A DNA stretch of 64,000 bases from Austropuccinia psidii (lineage: Eukaryota > Basidiomycota > Pucciniomycetes > Pucciniales > Sphaerophragmiaceae), in the NCBI GenBank assembly GCA_023105745.1, contig JALGQZ010000018.1:22776132-22840131 (forward strand), read 5' to 3'. Below are positions 36,180-46,445 of this stretch, piece after piece. The number at the start of each line of letters is the position of its first letter. Within the stretch, counting starts at the first letter, position 1. The notes under the pieces are model-generated. The model was not told the DNA's origin, searched no databases, and worked only from the letters and a program-made list of their open reading frames with translations. Made by a program: the position numbers and the translations under genes.

Positions 36180-36900
36180 ACTGGTTTTCAAGGTGATGAT
36201 CAATGTGTTGAAAAAGAAAGAAAGAATGAAGCCAAGAAAATATTTGAAGACATTGGGGAAGACCTGTTTCAAAGACCAATGGCAGAAATCACCCCAATAC
36301 TCCAACATTTTCAAGATGTTTTGACTGGAAAAGTCCCATTTGATCAAATTCCCAAGAGTCAAGAGGATGATCAATATTATGAAGATCCTCTAGAATGCAA
36401 GAATATCCGTGGAAGACCCCAAGGAGCCAAGAATAAAAACAAAAGAGAACCTTCAAGATTTGAAATCATTGAGAGTCAAACCAAGAGAAGAGGAAGACCC
36501 CCATCAAAAGTGACCAGCACAACAACTTCAAGATCACAGTCAAATGTCCCCTCTCCAATTATGGAAGTGGACTCATCTGAAGATTCTGAGGACTCATTAT
36601 CTAAATCCATCAGTTCATCAGATTCACTACCCTCAGCAACTGAATTACATAAATCAGAAGTAACCCTTAGAAGGTCCAGAAGATTGGCAATTGGAAGCAA
36701 AACCTCACAAAGAAAATCACACAAGCCTGCCACCAGTTTGAATATCTATGATGCAACTGACTTGACCTGTGAGCATTGTCAAAGCAACTATCACACAAGT
36801 GATGAATGCTCCAAGCTGTTTGGGAGTTTCTGATTCTTTTTAATGTAGTTTTATGTTGTTTATTTTGATATTGATTCAATTTTTGAACCTATGTTATCAG

Positions 36901-37525
36901 ATAACTGGCTCAGAAGACTTGCCCAAGTTTATATTGAAATACACCTTCAAGGCCATCAATGTCCAGGGTGATGGAAACTGTGGCTACAGAACAGTATCCC
37001 ACTTCATTTACAAGACTCAAGATCAATGGGCTGATGTCAGAGGTGACTTGGCTGAAGAAATTCACCAAAATCAAGACCTTTATGAAGCCATGAACACCTT
37101 AATTCCCTCAGTATCCTCTTATTTGGAAAGAATTGAATGGTATGAAGATGTTGGCCAGGCTCCAAAAAGCAAGTGGATGTCCATGCCTGACATGGGGGAT
37201 CCAATTGCAAATAAGTATAAAAGACCATTTTTCTTTTATTCCACAGCCCAATCTTTTTCCTTTTTCCCTTATTTCTGTCCTCCCAATGATAATCCCCCCA
37301 TTTTCATCTGCTTCTTGAACAGTTGTGCTCATTTTGTTCTATTGGACATCATCATTTCTAAAGTTTATCCAGTCCCCCCCCATTACTGTGAACTGGGAGA
37401 TTCATGCCCAAAAACAAGCCCTGGGGTGGGCTGATAAATTTAAGAAACACAGAATGTTGTATTTGTCCAATCTTCCTCCCCCCTCTCAGAAAAAACCCAC
37501 TATTTTGGAGGTTGATTCTGATTGA
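36901..37525 (+). pseudogene. OTU-like cysteine protease domain of M1
   Basis: A second coding block follows the transposase after an AG at 36899-36900. It contains INVQGDGNCGYRTVSHF, with the D-G-N-C catalytic block of OTU proteases (Cys codon at 36979-36981), then WADVRGDLAEEI, IANKYKRPFFFYS and the catalytic-His motif A-H-F-V-L-L (His codon 37330-37332). The C-terminus continues in another frame (PITVNWEIHAQKQALGW ... EVDSD, stop at 37523) after a C8 run at 37374-37381, where one C too many shifts the frame. No clear ATG starts it, so it is probably an exon spliced to the transposase, although I could not settle the donor. OTU enzymes remove ubiquitin-like modifiers. A role in transposition is unproven. 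Confidence 0.78.
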
Positions 37526-37639
37526 ATGATTTTTGTATATACAATTTATGCCAATTGTCCCCCTCCTCAGTCATTTTTATTGCTTAAATCCCACCTCAGT
37601 GTCCTTTTTTATCAAACATGTGGAAGTTTTGTACTTGAA

Positions 37640-38010
37640 AATAGTCATATTACACACAAGAAAAAAAAAAGTTAAAAAAAACACCCATTGCGCCTTCACT
37701 TGTGGTCCCACCCAAAAAATTTTCCCAATTCATGAGCTTCTGGTTCTTTATTGTCCAGATTGAACCCTTTAATTTAAAAAAAAATGAAGGAAATTCATAA
37801 GTGGGAAGTTATTAAATTCACTTTTTAAAAATAGGCATATTACAATGACGGGAAAAAACATTTGAAAAAAAAGTCTTTTTGCGCCTTCACTTGTCCCACC
37901 CAAAAAAATTCCCAAAATTATGGGATTCTGGTTCTTCATTCTTCACATTGAACCCTTTATTTTAAAAAAAAATGAAGGAAATTTATAAGTCGGAAGATTT
38001 TAAATGAATT
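37640..38010. repeat. 190-bp tandem duplication in the 3' part of M1
   Basis: Two diverged copies offset by 191 bp share GCGCCTTCACTTGT (37690 and 37881), CTGGTTCTT, TTGAACCCTTTA and AATGAAGGAAAT. The segment is non-coding and lies between the OTU stop and the right terminal repeat. Confidence 0.75.
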
Positions 38011-38185
38011 TTTGAAAAAAATATGCCATTTTGGCATATTGGCCAAATTTGTGAAATTTGGCAAAAAAAAAAATTTTGAAAAAATTTGTGCTTATTGACA
38101 TGCCAAGTCGGGAAAAATATGGCAAAAAAAATTAAAAAAAACCTCAAAACTGAGCCTGAGGAATTTTTTTTGAAAATTAAGGTCA

Positions 38186-38222
38186 CTTACGTGTTTTTAC
38201 CAGAAACTTACGTGTTTTTACC
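38186..38222 (-). repeat. Right terminal inverted repeat of M1 (doubled)
   Basis: Two copies of CTTACGTGTTTTTACC, the exact reverse complement of the left motif, separated by AGAAA. Confidence 0.85.
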
Positions 38223-38229
38223 ATAAATT

Positions 38230-38284
38230 GGTAAAAACATGTAAGTTTTTAGTAAAAACACGTAAGAGCTTACGTGTGTTTACC
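38230..38284. repeat. Extra M1-type terminal motifs beyond the right end
   Basis: Outside the right end lie GGTAAAAACATGTAAG (38230-38245), AGTAAAAACACGTAAG (38251-38266) and, inverted, CTTACGTGTGTTTACC (38269-38284). The last two face each other with a 2-bp gap, forming a near-perfect palindrome. This could be a tiny foldback derivative or the end of another copy. Confidence 0.7.
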
Positions 38285-39182
38285 AACACCCTTTAAATTT
38301 TGATTAATTTTCATTTTTAATTTCCATGATAAGTACATAACTCAATTGTATATCAAAATAAAGGAATTAATGAAAAAATCTGAAAGAAATTTCTCTTAAA
38401 AGAAATATCCTTTGGCTTACGAAACCTATGAAATATCATGTAACATTTTTTCAGAATATGGAAAAAAAATTTAGCAGATAATCCAGATAATCCTAAATTA
38501 AAATTATTCCATTCAAAATAATAATTAACAATAAAACATTAAATTTTAATAATTAACAGACAATGGTCATCCCTCAAAGAAATTCGAAGTAAAATGAAAA
38601 AATCAAAGCAAGTCAAGTTCTTAATTGATTAATGTTTTGGCTTTCAAATTCTTCATAATATATTATAAGATTGGTTATGAATTGGATGAGATTTATGAAG
38701 AAAAATTATTCATAATACCTTCAAAATGTACCTTATTTGGTCAATAATGTTCAATTATTTAGAAAATTGGAAAAGATTGAGGGCATTTAACATAGGAATA
38801 TAGTGAAATGATGAATTTAAGTACTGAGATAATTCAATATTCAATTTCTTAATGTGATATCAAATTACAGAATAATTACAAAAAACTAAAATAAAAGTTT
38901 TTTCAAAACTTAAAAGTATTTTTTAAGAAATATATTCTAAAGAATAATTATTAATTAAATCTATATTAAATTATTTTTTTAGTTATTTTGTTATTTAATT
39001 TCATAAATTTAAATATGAAATATTTAAAATTATAAAAAAAAATTCTATTCAAAATTCAATTCAAATCATCCAAATTTAATGAAATATAGTCAATTTTTTT
39101 ATAAAAAAAATTAATTTTAATTTTAAAAACTCAATCAGAATTATTTAAAGGTTAAAAAAACTATATTTAAAATGAAATATGT
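38285..39182. other. AT-rich spacer
   Basis: No open frame or homology seen. The pol region expected downstream (lower coordinates) of the L5 gag is not here. The gag stop codon falls almost at the edge of this AT-rich sequence. Confidence 0.65.
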
Positions 39183-41366
39183 TTAATTCAAGAAATTAAC
39201 TTCTTCTTCACCTTTGATCTCTTGCGGTTTTTTGAATTTGGTGGGAATAATTGTTTTTTCCACTATACCATGTTCATCTTCAATATAGGCTCCAGGTATG
39301 TTTGGCTTCTTTTTGAGTGGTGTTTCAATTGTTTTTGGTGATGATTTTGTTGGCTCTTGACTTGGATGCTCATTTCTTGAGGATATTTGTTTGGTGTTTC
39401 TCAATCCATAATTATTGAGAAATGGATCATTGGCTGAGGATATAGTTGGTGGCTGCCAGCTTCCCCAATCTTCAATTTTGGCTATAGCTGTTGCAATGTC
39501 ATTTTTATTTGCTTGTATTATGTTTACTTCTTTTGGTTGGTGTGTTGATCCTTTAGCTTCATTTTCTTTTCTTTTCTTGATAAGTTCTTCCTGTTCTTTT
39601 GCAAAGTCTTCCACTAACTTCTTTGTAGATATTTTCCCATCAGTTGGTACTCTTTGCCAATTGGGAAATAAAAATCCACCTCCTTGTCTGCTGACCCATT
39701 TCTTATTTTGATGTTCAAAGAGATAGTTGCATCTATTTATTGAATGTCCTTCCTCCAGACAATAGTAGCATTTGAAATAAGGCTTTGGTATGTTTTGTGC
39801 TGGTGCATAGGGAACATGCCTTTGTGAAAAGGGTGGTAAGCTATCTTTTGGGTACCTTGTTTGATTTTCCTGCTTGATTGCCTGACCTGTTTTACTTTGA
39901 GGTAGTACTGCTTCTGTTAATTCCTTAATTTGCTGAATGAAATCCTTCATTTCCTTTTTTTCTTCTTGATCCTGGCTTCTGTGTCTTTTTTGTTCTTTAA
40001 TTTTCTTATTAAGATCCTTCAATTGATTCAAGGCATTTTCCATTGTTTCATCTTCAAATTTAACTTTCTTTTCTTGTGCCTTATCTAAATAATCATAGTT
40101 GAGTTCATCCTGAGAAATTTTATCTTCTACTCTATCCCTTGATATGATCACAGTTTCTAGTTCTTGCTCTATATAGCTCTTCAACACTTTCATTTCTGGT
40201 ACAATATATCCACCATCCCTTGCTTGGATCATGACCTTATCTCTTCTCATCTCCTTAATTATGGAAGTCCTAATTTCAGGTGAAAGACTTGCATAGAGCT
40301 CTTCATTGTGCTCAACTTCCCTTCTAATATATCCATATTTGTACAGATAATTTGTGATCTTTTCATATTCTCCAATAAATCTCTTGTATTCAGCTAGGTT
40401 TCTAATTCCTCCTGCTCTTTTGGTATTAGTGAAAAGCTTCTCCAAAGATTCTGGTCTATATCTTCTGTCTGGCTCTATTCTTCCCCATTCTGTAGTAAGT
40501 TCTTCTTTGAGTTTTGTCCAGTTCTTCTCTTCATAACCTTGCATTGCTTCAATTTTCTCCTTAACTTCTTCAGATGCTGACATAAAAATAACTTGTCTTG
40601 CTATATCTTCTCCACTAGCTCCTTCAATTTCAGCTGCTGCTTCCACTCTTTTGATGAATTTTTCTACTTCATTACCATCAAAAACAAGATTATAATCTTT
40701 AGCTCTTATCTTAACAATAGGAGATGTTACCTTAGGAATTTCCTTTTGTAATGGACTTGGATGGTTTGGTGTAGTTAAAAATACTTTCTTTGGGAGACTT
40801 TGAGTTCTTGGTTCTGTTACTGGAGTAGAAGTTGCTCTAGGACCAGGTGTAGGTGATATTGGTGAGTCTTCAGGCCTAACATGCCTTGGTAATGTTTGTT
40901 CACTTGGACTGGCTCCAGGTGTGTAAGATGTTTGTTCCCTTCTTTTTCCTTTCTTTTTACTTTGTGTTAATAATAAATCTTGCATTTGCTTCATAAGACT
41001 TTGGATCTGTACTGTTTGATCTTCCTCATCACTTTCTTCTGCATACTGTCCTTTTACAGTATCTTCAGGTAATGGTGGTAAGTCAGATGTTGATTGTTGA
41101 TTCATTTCTACTTGATAAACTGATCCTTTAAGTTCTTTTTTACTTCTCTTGTTTTTTCTTGCTTCTTGAATTAACTTGAAGAAAAATCTCCTTAATTCTT
41201 CCTTTTCCTTCTGTTCTGTCCTTGGTGTTGCAATAAGTAAATCAATATCCTGAGGTGTTTGATTTTCTGGTGTTCCTTCTTTTACTGGATAATAAAAATG
41301 GTATGATTGATTTGAGGATTGTGATGGTGATGATGATTTGGAATGGGATTTTCTTCCAGATTCCAA
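39183..41366 (-). CDS. gag: Intact 727-aa gag-like protein of L5
   Basis: Single uninterrupted minus-strand frame. Ser/Gln-rich N-terminus (1-40), basic coil (50-85), Pro/Ser/Thr-rich linker (95-215), then a capsid-like helical domain from about 220 to 400 (DYNLVFDGNEVEKFIKRVE, IRNLAEYKRFIGEYEKI). A charged coiled coil (430-485) precedes a perfect CCHC knuckle at C533, C536, H541 and C546 (CYYCLEEGHSINRC), and a Lys/Glu-rich tail ends at FLN. The architecture is that of a Ty3/gypsy gag from a family unrelated to L1-L4. The LTR and primer-binding site lie just upstream (41491-43169). No protease or RT follows, so the protein, if made, would be a stand-alone gag. It is the only long retroelement frame in the window without a lesion. 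Confidence 0.85.
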   Translation of the reverse strand: MESGRKSHSKSSSPSQSSNQSYHFYYPVKEGTPENQTPQDIDLLIATPRTEQKEKEELRRFFFKLIQEARKNKRSKKELKGSVYQVEMNQQSTSDLPPLPEDTVKGQYAEESDEEDQTVQIQSLMKQMQDLLLTQSKKKGKRREQTSYTPGASPSEQTLPRHVRPEDSPISPTPGPRATSTPVTEPRTQSLPKKVFLTTPNHPSPLQKEIPKVTSPIVKIRAKDYNLVFDGNEVEKFIKRVEAAAEIEGASGEDIARQVIFMSASEEVKEKIEAMQGYEEKNWTKLKEELTTEWGRIEPDRRYRPESLEKLFTNTKRAGGIRNLAEYKRFIGEYEKITNYLYKYGYIRREVEHNEELYASLSPEIRTSIIKEMRRDKVMIQARDGGYIVPEMKVLKSYIEQELETVIISRDRVEDKISQDELNYDYLDKAQEKKVKFEDETMENALNQLKDLNKKIKEQKRHRSQDQEEKKEMKDFIQQIKELTEAVLPQSKTGQAIKQENQTRYPKDSLPPFSQRHVPYAPAQNIPKPYFKCYYCLEEGHSINRCNYLFEHQNKKWVSRQGGGFLFPNWQRVPTDGKISTKKLVEDFAKEQEELIKKRKENEAKGSTHQPKEVNIIQANKNDIATAIAKIEDWGSWQPPTISSANDPFLNNYGLRNTKQISSRNEHPSQEPTKSSPKTIETPLKKKPNIPGAYIEDEHGIVEKTIIPTKFKKPQEIKGEEEVNFLN

Positions 41367-41490
41367 ATTGTATGAGAGTGTTGATTGTTAATTCTTGATA
41401 ATGATAATTATTTTTGTGAGTTATGTTGAGTTGGGTTTCTTCTTTTATTGATGATTGACTGATTATTGAATGTTGAAGTTGAAATGGCCA
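41367..41490 (-). other. 5' leader of L5
   Basis: 124 bp between the primer-binding site and the gag ATG, with no other feature seen. Confidence 0.5.
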
Positions 41491-41506
41491 CTGTTGGGAC
41501 ACCAGA
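41491..41506 (-). promoter_or_regulatory. Primer-binding site of L5
   Basis: Read on the minus strand, TCTGGTGTCCCAACAG follows the LTR end (TTCCACA). TGG two bases inside the LTR edge is the classic position for the complement of a tRNA CCA end. The tRNA is not identified. Confidence 0.65.
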
Positions 41507-43169
41507 TGTGGAACTCCTTTTAGTGTGGGATTGGATAAGGAAGTCCTTGAGGGGGAAATCACAGGTAAAAAGTTTTGAATTGCTGAAATAATCCTGTAAC
41601 CAAGGGTGCTAATGGTGTTTTAGCTGCCCCTCTGAGTATACTAAACAATCTCCCTACAGAGCTCACAAATCAATATTTAAGATTGTGGCTTTACAACTAG
41701 AGAAGACTTTTTAGCAGTCTCTATCAGACCTATTCAATAATCAGGTAAGTAACTTATAAGTTAAAACAGTATAAAATATAATTTTTAAATAATAATATAA
41801 GATAGTTTTAAGGTTAAAACCTTAATAGTATAAGAGGTTGATTTAATATAATAGTAATAATATATATTTTAAGGGTTAAGTTAAATTTGATGTTATATAT
41901 GTTATAATACTTAATGGTTTGAGAGGGTAATTGTTAATATAATATAATAATAAGACCTTTAATAATTTATTGGTAATATTTTGTTCAATATAGAGTGGAT
42001 TTTTGTTAAATATATAAAAGATATAATATAATATAAGGGTAGGTTTTTTTATATATAATAATATATAGTTGTAAGGTTGGTTTTTTTTAATATGAAGATA
42101 ATAATAAGACTGTTTTTTCCTTTATAATGTAAAGGTTATGGGGATAAACTCAATATTATGAGTATTATTGATAGTATTATAATTATAAGACTAATAATTT
42201 AAACATAGGGTGGATTAATAATATTAAGTAGACCTTCTGTTAACTACTATTAATTAGAAATCACTATGAATTAAGCCTATAAGTCTATAATACTTTAATA
42301 AAATAACTAGATTAACCTACTAGTAAGGGATGAATAGTTATTCTCCTTCTTGGTATATAACTAATTGGATTCATGGGGAAAAGAGGAAAGAAATGAGGGA
42401 GAGAGGACCTTTATTTATATTCTTTGGTCTCTCCATAGAGGCACTCAAAAACAAGGGACTTAGAATTTTTTCACTTCTTTTGGCTGGGATAATTTCTTTA
42501 TAGTGGTGAGATACCATTTGTTTGGTTGATTGCACCATTTTTATGTATGATTATGTAATCTGAGATGTTTTTGCTGGTGAATAATTTTTGAGATGGTGTC
42601 ATTTGATCAAGATATTGCACCATATGTTTGGTTTGTTGCACCATTTCTGAAGCTTCATTTATATTTTAATTAAACTTTAATGTTATTATGCACAGCTTTG
42701 AGGGAATTGGGCTGGTGAGTAATTTTGAGATGGTGTCATTTATTGAAGGTATTGCACCATTTGTTTGGTTTGTTGCACCATATCTTGGTGGGTTGAGATG
42801 ATTTTGTACAGCTATTGCACCATAGGTCTGTGCATTGTTTGAACTGTAGGTGGAGAATGCTGTGTATTGTGGGGATTCTATTTGTCCTGTATGAGTTTCT
42901 TCTTTTCTTTATCTAACTTAATTCTGCTTTTAATTTATATTTACTGGCTTATCAGGTGGCTGTGCTTGTGTTTCCTCAGATATGCTGTGTAATTTAAGGT
43001 TTTTGATGGATTTTCCTTGCATAAATTAATTGCTTTCTCTTTCTTTCTGTCTTGTGGTTGTTGATTGATACAGTTTTAATTTATTCCTTATTGAAGTGTC
43101 CTCAGGTTAATAACTGAATTGCTGAGTAATCCAAAGGTTGAGCAGAGCTAGGGTAACTTGAGTGTTACA
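41507..43169 (-). repeat. LTR of L5 with internal sequence on both sides
   Basis: On the minus strand it starts TGTAACACTC (43169) and ends GGAGTTCCACA (41507), 1663 bp. Downstream is a primer-binding site and gag, as for a 5' LTR. Upstream is CCAGTAAAAAGGGGTAG, a polypurine-like tract, as for a 3' LTR. Inside, 42573-42830 has degenerate tandem repeats around ATTGCACCAT. I found no second copy of this LTR in the window. Confidence 0.78.
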
Positions 43170-43435
43170 CTACCCCTTTTTACTGGTAACTTTAACATTC
43201 TTGCTAGCTTGTCTTTTTCTTTTGCTTATTTTATTGTTATTCTTGTAATCAAATGGACCATTCTTCAAGGATTTGCTTATGGGATTATACATATTGATGA
43301 ATTTAAATCCATTTTATTTCTGAATTCCTCTATTATAATTGATAATTTTTGATTTTTTTCTTTGTTATTTCTTCAATTTATAGCCTTATAAATTAAATTT
43401 CACTTGAAACTGGGCCTTTAAGGTATGGAATACCA
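43170..43435 (-). pseudogene. Possible pol C-terminus upstream of the L5 LTR
   Basis: The minus strand just before the LTR reads a basic tail (KISKRKRQASKNVKVTSKKG) ending in TAG at the LTR border, overlapping the polypurine tract. A basic C-terminus that stops at the PPT is typical of a retroelement pol. Further upstream the frame has stops. Identity as integrase tail is inference from position and charge only. Confidence 0.35.
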
Positions 43436-44595
43436 CAATGGTTATTGAGGTCAATACCACAAATATTCAAGTAATCATTTCCAAAAATGATGTGCTGAGA
43501 TGTGCAATCGTCCATTACTACTATCTCTGTTTTCATTCTTACACTTCCTGCTGGATGTGGAAATACAAGATTTTTGTCCAATATGCCAAAAGGGTACATA
43601 TTATTACTGGAACTACTAAATTGTACACCCTCTATTGGTAATAGATGGTTCTTCCATCCAGGGAGTATCGATTGAAGGTAATCTGTGCCTACACAAGTAC
43701 AAAATACCCCTGTATCCAAATTTACTCTGGCTTCAATATCATTTATCAGGATTGATGTGATACAAGATGCACCAGCAGTGTATCCTTTACCTCTATCAGG
43801 TTTGTTTTTACACATTCTGGCATCCTGGATATTGATTGGGTTATGAAAATCCTCACTGTACTGTGGCAAGTGAGTATGGACTTCTGTGACCTCAAATAAA
43901 GCTGTAATGTTTTCAATGGGATAGTCTTCTGCTGGTGTTTCCTCAGAGACTGCAGAATCTAGGTCAGATTCCTCTTTCCCTTCAGTACACTGAAATTCTT
44001 CAATGACTTGTAATTCATTAATTTTTGTCTTCTTGGTGCAATTGTTGGCTAAATGTGAGGTGCTTCCACATTTATGACACTTCAAGACAGGTCTTTCAGG
44101 CCTCTTATCTTCTCTGGAAGTTTTTGAGACCATTTTGGATTCCATAGAGATTCTAGTCCAGGTTTTAATAATTCTTGTCCTAGTAATGATATCTTCCATG
44201 GAATTGATGTAGTCTTCTGTTGAACAGGGCTCTACACAACCACATTTGATAACATGTTCTAGTTCTCCTCTACATTTTCTTAATATTTTCATATTAATCA
44301 TAGAGTCAGACATATTTGGGTGTAAGGCACATAATCTGTCTTTCTGTTTGAGGAACCAAGTAAGTGGTTTATCCTTTTTTGAGTTAAAAATGGCACTTAC
44401 AAAAGCATTTTCCATTTTAAATCTCCAAGAATTGTTAGCCCATTGGGTGATTATTTCAGATTTCCACCAAGGCCAATCATGTTTACCATGATCTTGTCTC
44501 ATTTTGTAATACCATTTCTTTCGAGTTCTGGTAAACAAGGAGTGTAGCTTGCCCACTATAATTTCATCAGGTATGTGAAAATCCTCTTGAAACAT
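43393..44595 (-). pseudogene. gag-protease fragment of L6
   Basis: 400-codon open frame: capsid (IVGKLHSLFTRTRKKWYY, WANNSWRFKMENAF), perfect CCHC knuckle at C173, C176, H181 and C186 (CHKCGSTSHLANNC), acidic linker, and protease with L-D-T-G-V at about 293-297 and DYLNICGIDLNNH near 375-386. Homology to L2 stops just after that Asn-His (about 43436). The last 14 residues before the stop are foreign sequence. The open frame extends upstream of the first ATG to about 44701 (ICAKDIPKLDEWPTFSGKGE), so the true start is further 5'. A truncated sister of L2 that keeps intact knuckle and protease motifs but has no RT. Confidence 0.87.
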
Positions 44596-45140
44596 AGGAA
44601 TTGTTCTGATGAACTCAATATGATTGTATTCTCCTTTACCAGAGAATGTTGGCCATTCATCTAGTTTGGGAATATCTTTTGCACAGATAGAATTTTCTCC
44701 TCAAAAGGGGGGCAAACTTCAGTTTAGAAAACATTTCTCTTCAGTAAAAGATGTAGAATGTCTTGGCATATGTGGTTCATAATTCTTATGAATTTGCTCC
44801 ACTTTTCAAATGATTTCATTCTTTAATTTTTGCCTTTCATTGTCATGTTTTGCCAAGTGTGTGGCAAAATGATTGGTATCATTAATTATTTTCAAAACCT
44901 GACTTCTCAGAATTCAAAGTTGTTCATTGATGTATAAAATGGAAATATCTCCTATTTCATCCTCTTGAACTTGACATTTACTTTCAATTCTGTCAGATGT
45001 ATTGGTAATTGAATCAAGTCTGAAATTTGTCAACTTATACCACTCAGTAGAAGCTCTCTCATTCATCTTTAATTTACTTATATGTGATGTTATTTTATTT
45101 AACTTTGAATCAAATTTACCAAGTTCTAAATCAATACTAG
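44596..45140 (-). pseudogene. gag: N-terminal gag of L6 (broken)
   Basis: The minus strand continues the capsid start (DEWPTFSGKGEYNHIEF) and, after a TGA near 44702, coiled-coil-like text (LAKHDNERQKLKNEI) with several stops, comparable with L2 7610-8240. Homology fades near 45140 into AT-rich sequence. Confidence 0.7.
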
Positions 45141-46445
45141 ATTTAAAAAATTGTATTTATTTATTTTATTTTTTAAAAATATTTTAAGTTTTCTATTTAA
45201 TATTTGAATTTAAATTTAGATATTTAAAAAAACTTTATTATTAAAATCATAGGGATATAAACTGAAATTATTTATTTTGACAGAAAGAGAAAAAACTATT
45301 AAATAAATATTAATATTTGGGAGAAATTTGATTAGTTTGTTTATTGATATGAATGGAAATTAAATATGAAGATTGTTATTCATCATTATCAGTTTGAGGA
45401 AACTTAGAAGCTTCATAAATAGTATAAGTAAAGTTATGAGAAAAATCTTCATAATCAAAAATATTAAGAGGAATTAAGGTCTTTAAATACTTTTATTATA
45501 CATTTTTACATATTTTCTTTATTTTGGTTGAATTATGGGAGTGAAAATCTTTTCAAGTGAGTCTTGGGAGTTGCAAAAGAGTTTTTGGTGATACAAGTAA
45601 CCTCTTGATAATTAATTTAATTCAAGGAGATTTTCTTGGGTAAACAATATTGACCAATATTTGCTTTTCCATCCCAGGATGAGAGCCATCATATTTCATA
45701 CATTGAAAAATTTATTTTGTTTTAACATTGTTCCTGTTTACCAAAAAATTATCTTTTCTTTGATAGGAATTTAATTTAATTTGATTAAAAATTTTAAATT
45801 AAACTTTTACAAATTAATTTTCAAAAGGAATATTGGTTGATTTATAATTTAGAAAAGTTAATTAATGATCAATGGTATGGGAAATTCTTTTTATATAAGC
45901 TGAGAATCAAATTTATTTGGCCATGAAAATAGGGTGCAATTGACTTTTAGTTTTCTCATTTATAGGAATTGGATAGAAATATTTTTTTTATATTATAAGA
46001 AAATTCTTCTTGGTTTAAGCCATTAAGCTAATCCAAATGCCACTGGGATTATTTGGTTAATTTATGATAGGATCTTTTAATCAATTCAAAATGAAAACAA
46101 AATTAGCTATTAAATGAAAATAAAATTTAAGTATAATATGGATAGCTACCTATAATGTTAGGTTTCTTCTTTATTTAAAATATTCAGGTAATAATTTCTA
46201 TTAAAGCTTTGTTTACAATTTCAATCTTACCAATGGATTATTTCACAAATTTTACTGGTTTAATTGTTTAATCACAACAGACACCAGTAATAATATAAGG
46301 AAACAGACATGTAGCAATAATATATATCAATTATAATATTAATTTCAAATATCTATCAAAAATAGAAGCATAAAAGAATTCCAGAAAAATATTTCATCTT
46401 TAAATACAGAAGAAATAAAAGGAGAAATAGAGGTAGAAGAAGATA
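45141..46445. other. AT-rich spacer and L3 target site
   Basis: No credible open frame. The last five bases, AGATA (46441-46445), are the left target duplication of L3. This sequence was contiguous with 59802 onward before L3 inserted. Confidence 0.65.

Larger units (their letters stand above)
34467..36833 (+). pseudogene. MULE transposase of M1
   Basis: Start ATG at 34467. Residues 46-94 give a FAR1-like zinc module (ICCDRSG, DCPF, PEHSRD). The DDE core follows: first Asp at residue 217 (VILMDCTYKTNKYKMP), second Asp in VIDRDLAL near 35310, CIWHINKD, and Glu in SRVEGAHAMVK near 35738. Two introns fit: 35471-35557 (87 bp, GTAATA...TCTCAG, in frame so no stop) and 36110-36179 (70 bp, GTGAGG...TCTCAG, joining NLP to TGFQGDD in frame). 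The last exon is acidic and Ser-rich, with an AT-hook-like RGRP, and ends in a CCHC knuckle (CEHCQSNYHTSDEC) and TGA at 36831. A frameshift in a C7 run at 35292-35298 separates the first Asp from the second, so this copy appears broken unless the run length is an assembly error. It would excise and insert M1. Confidence 0.87.
33926..38222 (+). mobile_element. Mutator-like DNA transposon M1
   Basis: The left end carries two direct copies of the 16-mer GGTAAAAACACGTAAG (33926-33941 and 33948-33963). The right end carries two exact reverse complements (38186-38201 and 38207-38222). Between them lie a MULE-type transposase gene and a 190-bp tandem duplication. I could not identify a convincing 9-11 bp target duplication (flanks TCAATTATT and ATAAATTGG), which may be obscured by further terminal motifs at 38230-38284. 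Base composition is less AT-rich and more C-rich than its surroundings. Confidence 0.85.
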
